A stretch of DNA of 64,000 nucleotides, from contig CAMFKI010000003.1 in NCBI GenBank assembly GCA_945957365.1, positions 220,531 through 284,530 of the forward strand. Reading direction: 5' to 3'. Shown here in pieces: positions 46,749 through 55,875 of this stretch. This stretch comes from an uncultured Alphaproteobacteria bacterium (GTDB taxonomy: Bacteria; Pseudomonadota; Alphaproteobacteria; Rhizobiales; Aestuariivirgaceae). The position numbers were made by a program, and so were the translations under genes. How positions within the stretch are numbered: the stretch's first letter is position 1; the number at the start of each line of letters is the position of its first letter. Below the pieces are notes generated by a model. That model worked only from the letters and a program-made list of their open reading frames with translations. It had not been told where the DNA came from and did no database searches.

Positions 46749-48278
46749 ATGCAGCCCATTCTCGAGATGCGCGGCATTACCAAGACGTTTCCAGGCGTGA
46801 AGGCGCTGACCGACGTCAATCTCTCGGTCATGCCCGGCGAGATCCACGCCGTGGTCGGCGAGAACGGTGCCGGCAAGTCGACGCTCATGAAAGTGCTGTC
46901 CGGCGTCTATCCGCACGGCAGCTACGACGGCCAGATCTTCTTCGACGGCACCGAGCGCAAGTTCACCTCGATCGCCGATTCCGAGAACACCGGCATCATC
47001 ATCATTCACCAGGAACTCGCCCTCGTTCCGCTGCTGTCGATCGCCGAGAACATCTTTCTCGGCCACGAGACCGCCAAGAACGGCGTCATCGACTGGTTCG
47101 AGGCCTTCCGCCGCACCAAGGAACTGCTCGACAAGGTCGGCCTCAAGGAACATCCCAACGCGCTCATCACCAACCTCGGCACCGGCAAGCAGCAGCTCGT
47201 CGAAATCGCCAAGGCGCTCAACAAGTCGGTGAAGCTGCTGATCCTCGACGAGCCGACGTCTAGCCTCAACGAAACCGACTCCAACGCATTGCTCGCACTC
47301 CTGCAGGAGTTCCGCGCCCAGGGCATCTCCTCGATCCTCATCACCCACAAGCTCAACGAGGTGATGAAGGTCGCCGACCGCATCACGGTTATCCGCGACG
47401 GCCGCACCGTCGACACGCTCGACACCAAGACCGCCAAGGTCAGCGAGGATCGCATCATCAAGGCGATGGTGGGCCGCGAACTCACCGACCGCTACCCGCC
47501 GCGCCACGCGCATGTGCTGAACCCGATCTTCGAAGTGAAGAACTGGAACGTCTTCCACCCCATTCACGCCGACCGGCAGATAATCAAGGACGTGAATTTC
47601 CACGTCTGCAAGGGCGAGGTCGTGGGCATCGCCGGGCTGATGGGCGCGGGCCGCACCGAACTCGCCATGTCGATCTTCGGCCGCGCCTATGGCCAGAAAA
47701 TCTCGGGCGAGGTGCTGCTGCACGGCAAGCCCATCGACGTGAGCACGATCCCCAGGGCCATGGACGCCGGCCTCGCCTATGCCACCGAGGACCGCAAGAC
47801 CTATGGCCTGGTGCTGATCGACCACATCAAGCACAACGTGACGCTGGCCAATCTCGAGGGCGTCGCGGCGAAGGGCGTGGTCGACGATGTCGAGGAGCTG
47901 ACCGTCGCCAACAAGTACCGCCGCGACCTGGCGATCCGCTGCTCCAGCGTCTACCAGACCACCGTCAATCTCTCCGGCGGCAACCAGCAGAAGGTGGTGC
48001 TGGCAAAATGGCTGTTCTCCGGCCCCGAGGTGCTGATCCTCGACGAGCCGACGCGCGGCATCGACGTCGGCGCAAAATATGAGATCTACGGCATCATCAA
48101 CCAGCTCGCCGAAGCCGGCAAGGCGGTGATCGTGATCTCGTCGGAAATGCCCGAGCTCCTCGGCATTTCCGACCGCATCTATGTGATGAACGACGGCCGG
48201 CTCGTCGCCGAAATGCCGGCGAAACAGGCCACGCAGGAGAAGATCATGCGCGCCATCATGAAATCATGGGAAGACTGA
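46749..48278 (+). CDS. gguA: Multiple monosaccharide ABC transporter ATP-binding protein
   Basis: 509 residues with two ABC cassettes in tandem, as in sugar (CUT2) ATPases. First cassette: Walker [10 protein letters not shown] and Walker [12 protein letters not shown]. Second: signature LSGGNQQK and Walker [15 protein letters not shown]. The Walker A of the second half is degenerate (GLMGAGRTE), normal for the class. It is followed 1 bp later by the permease gene. Confidence 0.93.
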   Translation: MQPILEMRGITKTFPGVKALTDVNLSVMPGEIHAVVGENGAGKSTLMKVLSGVYPHGSYDGQIFFDGTERKFTSIADSENTGIIIIHQELALVPLLSIAENIFLGHETAKNGVIDWFEAFRRTKELLDKVGLKEHPNALITNLGTGKQQLVEIAKALNKSVKLLILDEPTSSLNETDSNALLALLQEFRAQGISSILITHKLNEVMKVADRITVIRDGRTVDTLDTKTAKVSEDRIIKAMVGRELTDRYPPRHAHVLNPIFEVKNWNVFHPIHADRQIIKDVNFHVCKGEVVGIAGLMGAGRTELAMSIFGRAYGQKISGEVLLHGKPIDVSTIPRAMDAGLAYATEDRKTYGLVLIDHIKHNVTLANLEGVAAKGVVDDVEELTVANKYRRDLAIRCSSVYQTTVNLSGGNQQKVVLAKWLFSGPEVLILDEPTRGIDVGAKYEIYGIINQLAEAGKAVIVISSEMPELLGISDRIYVMNDGRLVAEMPAKQATQEKIMRAIMKSWED

Positions 48279-48279
48279 C

Positions 48280-49482
48280 ATGACCGACGTGACAACCCAG
48301 GCGCCGCTGCGGCCGAACCTCCTGCGCTTCCTCAAGGCCCATGTGCGCGACTATGCGCTGCTGATCTCGCTGCTGGCGATCATGATCTTCTTCCAGTTCG
48401 CCACCGACGGCACGCTGTTCAAGCCGGTCAACATGACCAACCTGATCCTGCAGAACAGCTATATCGTCATCATGGCGCTGGGCATGCTGCTGGTCATCGT
48501 GGCGGGCCACATCGACCTGTCGGTCGGATCGGTGTCGGGCTTCATCGGCGCCGTCGCGGCCGTGATGATGGTGAACTGGAAGATCGATCCCTTCCTCGCC
48601 GGTCTTGCCTGCCTGGCGCTGGGCGCCGTCATCGGCGGTGCGCAGGGCTATTTCATCGCCTACTACAAGATCCCGGCCTTCATCGTCACACTGGCGGGCA
48701 TGCTGGTGTTCAAGGGCCTCGCCCTCACCGTGCTGGGCGGCGCCTCGGTCGGGCCCTTCCCCAAGATGTTCCAGCTGCTGAGCTCGGGCTACGTGCCCGA
48801 CATCTTCGATTTCACGCTCGGCGGCATGCCCTTCAACCTCCTCGCCCTGCTGATCGGCATCGTGGTCACCGGGCTCATCGTCTATTTCAACTTCCGCACC
48901 CGCCGCAACCAGCAGAAGCATGGCCTCGCCGAAGAGCCGGACGTGATCTTCTACGGCCGCAACATCCTGATCGCCGTGGCGCTCATCGGCTTCTCCTGGC
49001 TGATGGCCCGCTACAAGGGCCTGCCCAACGTGCTGATCGTGATGTTCGCGCTGATCTCGCTGTTCGTGTTCCTCACCACGCGAACCACCTTCGGCCGCCG
49101 CGTCTACGCCATGGGCGGCAACGAGAAGGCCGCCAAGCTTTCGGGCATCAACACCGAGCAGCTGACCTTCCTGATCTTCGTGATCATGGGGGCACTCGCC
49201 GCGCTTGCCGGACTGATCTTCGCCGCGCGCCTCAACGTCGCCACCCCCAAGGCGGGCCTCGGCTTCGAGCTCGACGTCATCGCCGCCTGCTTCATCGGCG
49301 GCGCTGCGACCACCGGCGGCGTGGGCAAGGTGATCGGTGCGGTCATCGGCGCCTTCATCATGGGCGTCATGAACAACGGCATGTCGATCATGGGCATCGG
49401 CATCGACTGGCAGCAGGTGATCAAGGGCGCGGTGCTGATGCTCGCCGTGTTCCTCGACGTCTATTACAAGAACAAGAACTGA
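48280..49482 (+). CDS. gguB: Multiple monosaccharide ABC transporter permease
   Basis: 400 residues with about ten helices, CUT2-family permease. Family segments are LVIVAGHIDLSVGSVSGFIG, YKIPAFIVTLAGMLVFKG and GRRVYAMGGNEKAAKLSGI. A cytoplasmic loop of about 40 residues (RTRRNQQKHGLAEEPD) is typical of GguB. Last gene of chvE-gguA-gguB. Confidence 0.93.
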   Translation: MTDVTTQAPLRPNLLRFLKAHVRDYALLISLLAIMIFFQFATDGTLFKPVNMTNLILQNSYIVIMALGMLLVIVAGHIDLSVGSVSGFIGAVAAVMMVNWKIDPFLAGLACLALGAVIGGAQGYFIAYYKIPAFIVTLAGMLVFKGLALTVLGGASVGPFPKMFQLLSSGYVPDIFDFTLGGMPFNLLALLIGIVVTGLIVYFNFRTRRNQQKHGLAEEPDVIFYGRNILIAVALIGFSWLMARYKGLPNVLIVMFALISLFVFLTTRTTFGRRVYAMGGNEKAAKLSGINTEQLTFLIFVIMGALAALAGLIFAARLNVATPKAGLGFELDVIAACFIGGAATTGGVGKVIGAVIGAFIMGVMNNGMSIMGIGIDWQQVIKGAVLMLAVFLDVYYKNKN

Positions 49483-49518
49483 GCGGGGGCCGGGGGCGAT
49501 ATCGCTCCCGCCTGGCAG

Positions 49519-49869
49519 CTAGGGAAGCTCAGCCGCATGGCGCGGGTCGAACAGCCCCGGCAACCCCGCCAAACGCTCCTCCGGCGGCCCGCCGTCGCAA
49601 TAGACGAGGCCGACCCGGTCATGGCTGCGCCAGCGTTCCAGCACCTTGTGGGCGACCGTCGACGGAAGGACTCGCACCAGCAGGTTCGACGCCAGCCTCA
49701 GCCGTTCGGGCAGGCTCACCTCCACCCAGTCGGGGCCCGCCGCCATCAGGCAGCCGATGTGCAGGCGCGTGAATTCATGATCCAGCAATTCGGCAAACCT
49801 TATGGCGATCTGGGCGGCAGGGCTCTTGAAGTTCTTTGCGTCCGACGGGCTGTTCAACGCGGTCTCCAT
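49519..49869 (-). CDS. Unknown small protein, possibly PilZ-like (paralog of 58735-59136)
   Basis: 116 residues from ATG 49869. The core HIGCLMAAGPDWVEVSLPER, then RWRSHDRVGLVYCDGGPPEE and GLPGLFDPRHA match the protein at 58.7 kb almost block for block. The R-V-G-L-V-Y end of a beta-rich stretch recalls divergent PilZ domains, but the RxxxR motif that binds cyclic-di-GMP is not present. Longer starts (to 49962) add unconvincing sequence. Convergent with gguB. Confidence 0.65.
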   Translation of the reverse strand: METALNSPSDAKNFKSPAAQIAIRFAELLDHEFTRLHIGCLMAAGPDWVEVSLPERLRLASNLLVRVLPSTVAHKVLERWRSHDRVGLVYCDGGPPEERLAGLPGLFDPRHAAELP

Positions 49870-50026
49870 GTATGGCCGGGCAGCCCTTAGGCGACGGAAG
49901 CGAGTGCCGGTACAGCCTGCAGGTTGCCCTATCCCGCCACTGCCGCCTGGCACAGTTTTCACCGGCTTCTGGACCCATCCGACCTAAGGAAAATTGCGTA
50001 AGCGGAGGCTCAGGAGGCAATTGATT

Positions 50027-50104
50027 TTGGAAAATACCGTTGTGCTGGTTGTTCTTTCGGCCCTCTTCGTGGTCGGGACGGCCTATCTCTACAGCACCAG
50101 CTGA
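50027..50104 (+). CDS. Putative 25-residue single-helix membrane peptide
   Basis: TTG start at 50027 with AGGAGG nine bases upstream (50012-50017), an ideal ribosome site. The product has a short polar start (MENT), one hydrophobic segment (VVLVVLSALFVVGTAYLY) and a three-residue polar end. The size and layout are those of small bacterial membrane peptides. No homolog is recalled, so this is a prediction from the ribosome site and composition. Confidence 0.4.
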   Translation: MENTVVLVVLSALFVVGTAYLYSTS

Positions 50105-50309
50105 CGACCCCTGCGGCGCCGCCCCGCCTGGCAGCCGGGACGGCAGGCTTGCCCCAATCCCCCAGATGAAGAGCGCACCCGGCGAGACAGAATGTCGCTG
50201 GTCTCATACCGACATGAGGGTGTCAGACCGCCACAAGGCGACAACGATTTGCCGCAATTAGAGGTGAGGGTATCGGTCAGCCACCACTTTTCCTGCCGGC
50301 GTTTCACTC

Positions 50310-51251
50310 ATGCAAAATTATACAAATATTGCAGTCAGGGATCCTGATCCCAATGACTTCCCGCGCCCTGTCGCACCGTCATTCAGCGCCATCGCGGACA
50401 GGATCTCAGGCTTCACGCTCGCATCTTTCAACGATCCGGCCCAAACCGCCAGATACGTCGAGGAATTCGGCCTCCGGAAGGTGTGTTCGGCACTGAAGTT
50501 CGACAGGATCGACAGCCGGAACAGCGACCTGAAGCGGAGCGTGTCCGCCTTCGAGGAGCGGCCCTTCCAGCCCCAATATGCCGATCTCTGCCGACTGCAC
50601 TATCTGGTGCTGAAGCGAAAATGCCTCAATATTCTTGAGCTTGGTTCCGGCTACAGCACCGCCGTGATGGCCGATGCGCTGCGGCTCCTCAGCCGGAGCT
50701 TTCATGACTGGGCGCTGGACAATATCCGCTGCCAGGAGCCCTTTCATGTCTTCGCCGTCGAGGAAGACCAGCGCTTCCTCGAAATCACCAGGGAGCGTCT
50801 GGGCAGCAAGCTCGGCAAGTTCGCCACGGTGACCCGAAGCTCGGTGGACCTCATCGTCCACGACAACCGCATCGCCACGGTGTTCTCGACGCTTCCGAAC
50901 ATTGCCCCCGACTTCATCTACGTCGATGGTCCGTCGCAGTTCGGCACGACGTCGGAGTTGAACGGCCTGTCCTTCAACAGCATCTCCCGCATGCCGATGT
51001 CGGCCGATGTGCTGCGGTTCGAGTTCTTCCTCGAACCCGGCACCCTCGTCATGGTGGACGGCAGGACCCAGAATGCACGGTTCCTCAAATCCTACCTGAA
51101 ACGCAACTGGGCCTACCGCCACGATACGCTGGGCGACGTGCATTATTTCGAACTGCAGGAAGCGCCGTTGGGCAAGTACAACAAGCGCAGGATGGATTTC
51201 TGCCTGGGCGGTGAATGGATGCTGCCCGATCCGCTATCGCCCCGCTTCTGA
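50310..51251 (+). CDS. SAM-methyltransferase-like hypothetical protein
   Basis: 313 residues. A Rossmann methyltransferase motif I, NILELGSGYSTAVMADAL, begins near residue 106. An acidic strand AVEEDQRFLE follows at the expected distance for motif II, and DFIYVDGPS for motif IV. The C-terminal ELQEAPLGKYNKRRMDF region is not recognised. No signal or membrane helix. Codon use is less GC-biased than the preceding genes. Substrate unknown. The long 5' region (50105-50309) shows nothing specific. Confidence 0.65.
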   Translation: MQNYTNIAVRDPDPNDFPRPVAPSFSAIADRISGFTLASFNDPAQTARYVEEFGLRKVCSALKFDRIDSRNSDLKRSVSAFEERPFQPQYADLCRLHYLVLKRKCLNILELGSGYSTAVMADALRLLSRSFHDWALDNIRCQEPFHVFAVEEDQRFLEITRERLGSKLGKFATVTRSSVDLIVHDNRIATVFSTLPNIAPDFIYVDGPSQFGTTSELNGLSFNSISRMPMSADVLRFEFFLEPGTLVMVDGRTQNARFLKSYLKRNWAYRHDTLGDVHYFELQEAPLGKYNKRRMDFCLGGEWMLPDPLSPRF

Positions 51252-51499
51252 TCGTCCGTCCAGCGCGCATCTGCCGGCCCAATTCCCAACGCGGGCGTCT
51301 GTTTTGAAGTCGGGTTGCCAAGCGTTCCGTTGAGAGACTACATGGCCCACGCCCGATTCCGCGTCACGTCGGAATAGGGTCGGCTGGATATTCAAGGCTC
51401 CCTCGCCGTTTGCCTGTCAAGCCGATCCGAGGGGGTCCGGACTCATGCATCTTGCCAATCCCGGCGCGACTGACACTCGGGCCTTCAGGACAGTCTCCA

Positions 51500-52315
51500 T
51501 TGAACGCGCGTAAGCAAGGCACTGCGGTCGTATTCATGTCCCATCGCAGCGATGCGGATGTCATGGGGAGATTTTCCCGCATCGCGGCCGAGGTTGGAAC
51601 GAGCGCGGCGCGCTACCTGCTTCTCGACTCGCGCACCCCCGGCATCGCGGATCGCTGGGCCGCCTTCCTTGCCGATTGCGATCTCGGCCTCGTCGAGATC
51701 GTGACCTTCGACATCGTCGCGGCCGCAGACCAGTTGCGCATCCATCTCATGCGTGCCGGCAGCATGATTCCCGGCTCATGCCACTTTCCATTGCTGCTTC
51801 TGGGCGAGCAGACCTCCCACGATCACTACTGGCTCGTGGAGGACGACGTCATGTTGACCGGCGACTGGGGCGACCTGATCCGCACCGCAGAGAGCAGTTC
51901 CGCCGATCTGCTGTGCAGTCATCTGGCGACGTTCGGCGAATTGCCCAATTGGTATTGGTGGCCGTCGCTGCATGTGCCTGTGCCGGCCCTTCACCAATGC
52001 CCGCCAGCCTCGTTCGTTATGAAGGGATATTTTCCGCTATACCGCATTTCAAGGGCCGCGCTGCATTGCGTCCTGGCCGCCCACCGCAATGGCTGGTCGG
52101 GGCATTGCGAAGCGATCATTCCGTCAGCGCTGCGGCACGCCGGGCTTGCCGTCGCCGACCTCAATTCCCTTGCCGGGCAGCCTCTCTACACGCCTGGCGC
52201 CCTGTTCGAGGGAGAGGGTCCGTCCCGCCTCTCGACCATGCGCTGGCGTCCGCTGGTCGAGGCCGATGAAATGCAGGCCGTAAGCGGACCGCATCTGTTC
52301 CATCCGGTGAAATAG
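51500..52315 (+). CDS. Glycosyltransferase-like hypothetical protein (DUF3405-like)
   Basis: About 271 residues from TTG 51500 (AGGA 9 bp upstream); an upstream ATG at 51410 gives poor sequence. After a first strand (TAVVFMSHRSD) the acidic motif HYWLVEDDVMLTGDW appears near residue 115, the place where DUF3405/GT-A proteins carry their metal-binding DxD-like residues. CSHLATFGELPNWYWWPSL and the C-terminal region fit that group. Acceptor and donor unknown. It is 248 bp after the methyltransferase-like gene. Confidence 0.55.
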   Translation: MNARKQGTAVVFMSHRSDADVMGRFSRIAAEVGTSAARYLLLDSRTPGIADRWAAFLADCDLGLVEIVTFDIVAAADQLRIHLMRAGSMIPGSCHFPLLLLGEQTSHDHYWLVEDDVMLTGDWGDLIRTAESSSADLLCSHLATFGELPNWYWWPSLHVPVPALHQCPPASFVMKGYFPLYRISRAALHCVLAAHRNGWSGHCEAIIPSALRHAGLAVADLNSLAGQPLYTPGALFEGEGPSRLSTMRWRPLVEADEMQAVSGPHLFHPVK

Positions 52316-52949
52316 CCGGTGCGATGTCACGTTGTGCCGGTGGGCCAGGCCAGGCTCAGCCGAAAGGGAGCGCGCTTGGCCGGGCCCCAAAATTCCTGGA
52401 ACGACTGGGAGAGAATGGTGGTGCTTCCAGTCGACTGCGAACTGGTCTCTCTGATGATTAACAGGGAATTTTCAATAAATTTGACCAGATAACAGGCAAA
52501 TGGGGCTTCGTCCTCGGCAATGAGAGATCGAAATACGTCTTATTTTCACAGACTTGATGAGTTTCAGATGCCAATTCCCTGCTATTTAGAAAACAGGCTC
52601 TGTTGGACCAGGATCAGGGACATTTGAGCCTGATTCGTAGGTACGCTGCGCTCAGTAACAGGAGAAGCGCAGATCCATCACGGCAGTCGGCCCACTATGC
52701 TTGAGCGAGGGCCGGTGGCGCTCCTTCGCAAGACGGCACTTTCGGATCTTTCTCAGGTAGTGGTAAACATGTGCGTTCACCGAGTCGGGATCACTCAGCC
52801 TGTAGGAGTTGCTTGTTCCCCCGAACGACCTAAGAAAACACATATCGATATCTTTTGCCCAGCACAGGCTGCAGCGTCAGCCGTGCTCTTCTGTTCGCAC
52901 GGCACTCGCTCAAGGCGGGGCATGGTGACTTATCAGAAGGGCAAAATCG
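52316..52949. other. Non-coding AT-richer stretch at the left edge of the island
   Basis: 634 bp with no convincing gene. GC falls clearly in 52440-52620. The short motif TAACAGGGAATT (52459) recurs as TAACAGGCAAAT (52490) and inverted as AATTCCCTG (52573). Such GGGAATT-type motif clusters are familiar from non-coding rhizobial DNA that often yields spurious protein predictions. The last 100 bp should contain the promoter of the methyltransferase operon. Confidence 0.5.
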
Positions 52950-54356
52950 ATGTCAGATCTCCAAATTGAATACCTCGCCCCAGCACAACTCAGGGCATAC
53001 CCGCGCAACGCACGTACCCATAGCCGCAAGCAAATCCAGCAGATTGCTGACTCAATTCGAGCATTCGGCTTTACCAATCCCATCCTGATCGACGGGACGG
53101 GCATGATCCTGGCGGGACATGGCCGGCTTGCGGCCGCAAAGCTCATCCGACTGGAGCGCGTTCCCTGTGTCAGGATCGAGACCATGAGCGAGGCACAGAA
53201 ACGTGCGTATGTCCTTGCGGACAACAAGCTCGCCCTCAATGCCGGCTGGGACGAAGAGCTGCTCACGCTCGAACTCCAGGAGTTGAGCATTCTTGACCCC
53301 AGCTTCGACATCAGCCTGACCGGCTTTTCCATCGCGGAAGTCGATGAGCTGATCGACGGCGCTTCCCGCGACAGCCTTGGAGAACCGGCGGATGAGTTGC
53401 TCCCTCCCCTTGGGGAAGGCCCTCCCGTGACCAGGCCCAGAGATATCTGGCAAATGGGCGGACACCGTCTGATTTGCGGCGACAGTCTATCGAAGGATGT
53501 TGTCGCAGTTCTCATGGCCGGCGAAACCGCTCGCATGGTGTTTACGGATCCGCCCTACAATGTCGCCATCGAGGGGAATGTGTCGGGGCTCGGGCAGGTC
53601 CGGCATCGCGAGTTCGCCATGGCATCAGGCGAGATGACGAGTGAGCAGTTCACAGACTTCCTGACAAAAGCCTTCCGAAACCTTGTTCTCTTCAGTGCCG
53701 ATGGCTCGATCCACTTCATTTGCATGGACTGGCGGCATATGGCTGAGATCCTGGCGGCTGGGACCAATGTCTATGCCGAGCTCAAGAACCTCATCGTCTG
53801 GGTGAAGGACAACGGCGGCATGGGTACGTTCTACCGCTCGAAGCACGAACTCATCTTTGCATTCAAGAAGGGCACTGCATCGCACATCAATTCCTTTGAG
53901 CTTGGACAACACGGCCGTTACCGCACCAATGTCTGGCACTACAAGGGAATGAACTCGTTCGGCGGCAGCAGGCAGGAGGAGATTCATCTGCATCCGACGG
54001 TCAAGCCGGTAACCATGATTGCCGATGCCATCCGGGACGTCTCGAAGCGCGGCGACGTCGTCCTGGACCTCTTTGGAGGGTCTGGCTCCACCCTGATCGC
54101 GGCCCACCGTGTGGGGCGGCGAGGCTTTCTCTGCGAACTGGATCCCGTCTACTGCGACCGCATCGTGCGTCGTTGGCAGCTGCTGGCCAAGGACGACGCC
54201 ATTCTCAATGCTACCGGGCAGTCATTTGAGAAGGTGGAACGCGAACGGTTACGAGAAGGATCTAACCCAGTGCGGGACGAGCCAGTGGCGATCTCGGAGA
54301 AACTATCACCCTCCCCGTCATATGGAACAGCCGACAATAGAGGGGAGCTGACATGA
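52950..54356 (+). CDS. ParB/Srx-domain fused DNA methyltransferase (beta-type N4/N6)
   Basis: 468 residues. Residues 1-110 are a ParB/sulfiredoxin-like domain (LRAYPRNARTHSRKQIQQIA, then ILAGHGRLAAAKLI). The methyltransferase catalytic motif DPPYNV begins at Asp200 and precedes the SAM motif LDLFGGSGST near residue 374, which is the beta order. HPTVKP before it is also typical. It methylates adenine N6 or cytosine N4. No restriction nuclease is adjacent. It overlaps the next gene (ATGA) and heads a coupled three-gene operon. Confidence 0.92.
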   Translation: MSDLQIEYLAPAQLRAYPRNARTHSRKQIQQIADSIRAFGFTNPILIDGTGMILAGHGRLAAAKLIRLERVPCVRIETMSEAQKRAYVLADNKLALNAGWDEELLTLELQELSILDPSFDISLTGFSIAEVDELIDGASRDSLGEPADELLPPLGEGPPVTRPRDIWQMGGHRLICGDSLSKDVVAVLMAGETARMVFTDPPYNVAIEGNVSGLGQVRHREFAMASGEMTSEQFTDFLTKAFRNLVLFSADGSIHFICMDWRHMAEILAAGTNVYAELKNLIVWVKDNGGMGTFYRSKHELIFAFKKGTASHINSFELGQHGRYRTNVWHYKGMNSFGGSRQEEIHLHPTVKPVTMIADAIRDVSKRGDVVLDLFGGSGSTLIAAHRVGRRGFLCELDPVYCDRIVRRWQLLAKDDAILNATGQSFEKVERERLREGSNPVRDEPVAISEKLSPSPSYGTADNRGELT

Positions 54357-54889
54357 CAGAGCCGATCACTACGCGTTTCCGCAAGGGTCAGAGTGGAAAT
54401 CCCAAGGGCAGGCCTAGGAAGTCGGCTGCCCCGCCGTCCAGCTTCGAAATCGTGCGCGACCGCGTTCTCACCGTCACATTGGGTGGTGTGCAGCACCAGA
54501 TGCCATTGGAGGACGCTCTCCACGAACGAATCTACGAGCAGGCGCTGGCCGGCAAGGCTATGGCTCGTCGGAAGCTTATCCGGATGATTCAGGACCGCGA
54601 CAGAGCGAGGGCGGAGCGGGCGCCTCCACCTCCTCCGGTCGCCGTTCGTATTGAGCCGACCGACCCCGAGAACACCTTCGAGGCGCTGCAGATTCTCGGC
54701 ATCGCCCACCCGGATCCCTTTTGGTCTCAACACGGCGATCAGACAGGCCTCCTTCTTGAACCCTGGGCCGTGCAGCTGGCCATCAACCGTCGCCGTCGTC
54801 GGCAGTGGTCAGATCAGGAAATCTCCGACGTTGAGCGCCTTACTGACAAGAGTGAGACACTGTGTTGGCCTAACCGGAGCAGATCATGA
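54353..54889 (+). CDS. DUF5681 domain protein, copy 1
   Basis: 178 residues. The N-terminus TTRFRKGQSGNPKGRPRK is the DUF5681 signature. Helical residues follow (EIVRDRVLTVTLGGVQHQMP, DALHERIYEQALAGKAMARRK), then a proline linker and a C-terminal part ending in WAVQLAINRRRRRQWSDQEI. Function unknown. DUF5681 genes are common in phage-like regions of alphaproteobacteria near terminases. Four-base overlaps with both neighbours show translational coupling. Confidence 0.85.
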   Translation: MTEPITTRFRKGQSGNPKGRPRKSAAPPSSFEIVRDRVLTVTLGGVQHQMPLEDALHERIYEQALAGKAMARRKLIRMIQDRDRARAERAPPPPPVAVRIEPTDPENTFEALQILGIAHPDPFWSQHGDQTGLLLEPWAVQLAINRRRRRQWSDQEISDVERLTDKSETLCWPNRSRS

Positions 54890-55446
54890 GCGGTGATGGA
54901 GACGACGACTACGTTGGATACAGGCGTCCGCCTCGCGCGACGAGGTTCCAAAAGGGTCGCAGTGGCAACCCGGGGGGACGCCCCAGAGGACGGACAACGG
55001 ACATGCCCTATGAAGGCATTCTCGGCCGCATGGTAACAGTGAGGGACGGAGGAAGAGAAATACGGATGACAGCCGCTGAGGCATTTCTCCTCTACACTGC
55101 CAAGCGCGGCATGGCAGGCGATGTCGCTGCCGCCAATGATATTCTTGCGGCACTCGATGCTGTACGCCTACGAGGACATCCGCACGATACTGGCATCTCC
55201 GAGATCATCTGCATCTGCATTTCGCCTGGAAATCCTAACTCTGCAATGTTGTGCCTTGGGATGGCTCGAAAGTTGGATCGCTACCAAGATTCGGCATTTG
55301 TGATGCTTGAGCCCTGGCTCGTCCAGACTGCTCTCGATCGCCTCGGCACCAAACGCCTTAGCGAGCAGGAACAACGAATGGTACTGAATGCCACTTACCA
55401 ACCCCACAAGGTCAAGTGGCCACTATGGTGGGTTGTTAGGGCGTGA
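54886..55446 (+). CDS. DUF5681 domain protein, copy 2
   Basis: 186 residues. ATRFQKGRSGNPGGRPRG repeats the DUF5681 opening of the gene before. MTAAEAFLLYTAKRGMAGDVAA follows the same plan as the first copy. The C-terminal WLVQTALDRLGTKRLSEQEQRM resembles the equivalent part of copy 1 (WAVQLAINRRR), so both are full-length paralogs, not a split gene. Possible small-terminase-like or DNA-binding role is inference only. Confidence 0.85.
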   Translation: MSGDGDDDYVGYRRPPRATRFQKGRSGNPGGRPRGRTTDMPYEGILGRMVTVRDGGREIRMTAAEAFLLYTAKRGMAGDVAAANDILAALDAVRLRGHPHDTGISEIICICISPGNPNSAMLCLGMARKLDRYQDSAFVMLEPWLVQTALDRLGTKRLSEQEQRMVLNATYQPHKVKWPLWWVVRA

Positions 55447-55875
55447 GATCGGCCCGCCGTTGGTGTATCCACCGAACGGAATCTCATTCGAGAACTGACA
55501 TCAAACACGCGACAAGCCACAACTATCGATCCAGAACGAAGAGATGACCGAGGGTGGAGAAGTCCTGCCCATAGCCGCTATCAATGTCACTGACCGTCAC
55601 CACCGATGGAAAATCACATTAGTTCGCCTATGGACGGTGAAGTAACAAGAAGCTCGTCGTCTCTTTGCAGGCGGAATTCCGAAGACCTCGCCCATTGACG
55701 GGCGGAGCACAGGTTGGACTCCAAACTTATCTGGAGGAAATCTTCAGTAGTAGGTCAACGTCCCACTAACTGAACAAATAGTCAAAACATAGGTTTGGAG
55801 ATATTAAGGATTTTAAGTAATACCACCCAAGGTACTTTGACCTTACGTTCGTTTGAGCGCAATTGTTGAAGTGAG
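55447..55875. other. Intergenic, nothing recognised
   Basis: 429 bp after the DUF5681 operon. AT-rich towards the right end (about 55770-55870). No open frame with a ribosome site, no RNA gene and no repeat was identified. The right part probably carries the promoter of the following gene. Confidence 0.5.

Noticed and set aside
52652..52969. Two overlapping open frames (minus 52652-52843, plus 52697-52969) before the methyltransferase
   Set aside because: No ribosome site and no protein-like pattern; the plus frame overlaps the methyltransferase start.
49000..53000. tRNA or integrase marking the island border
   Set aside because: No cloverleaf, TTCGANTC arm or recombinase gene was seen near either side.
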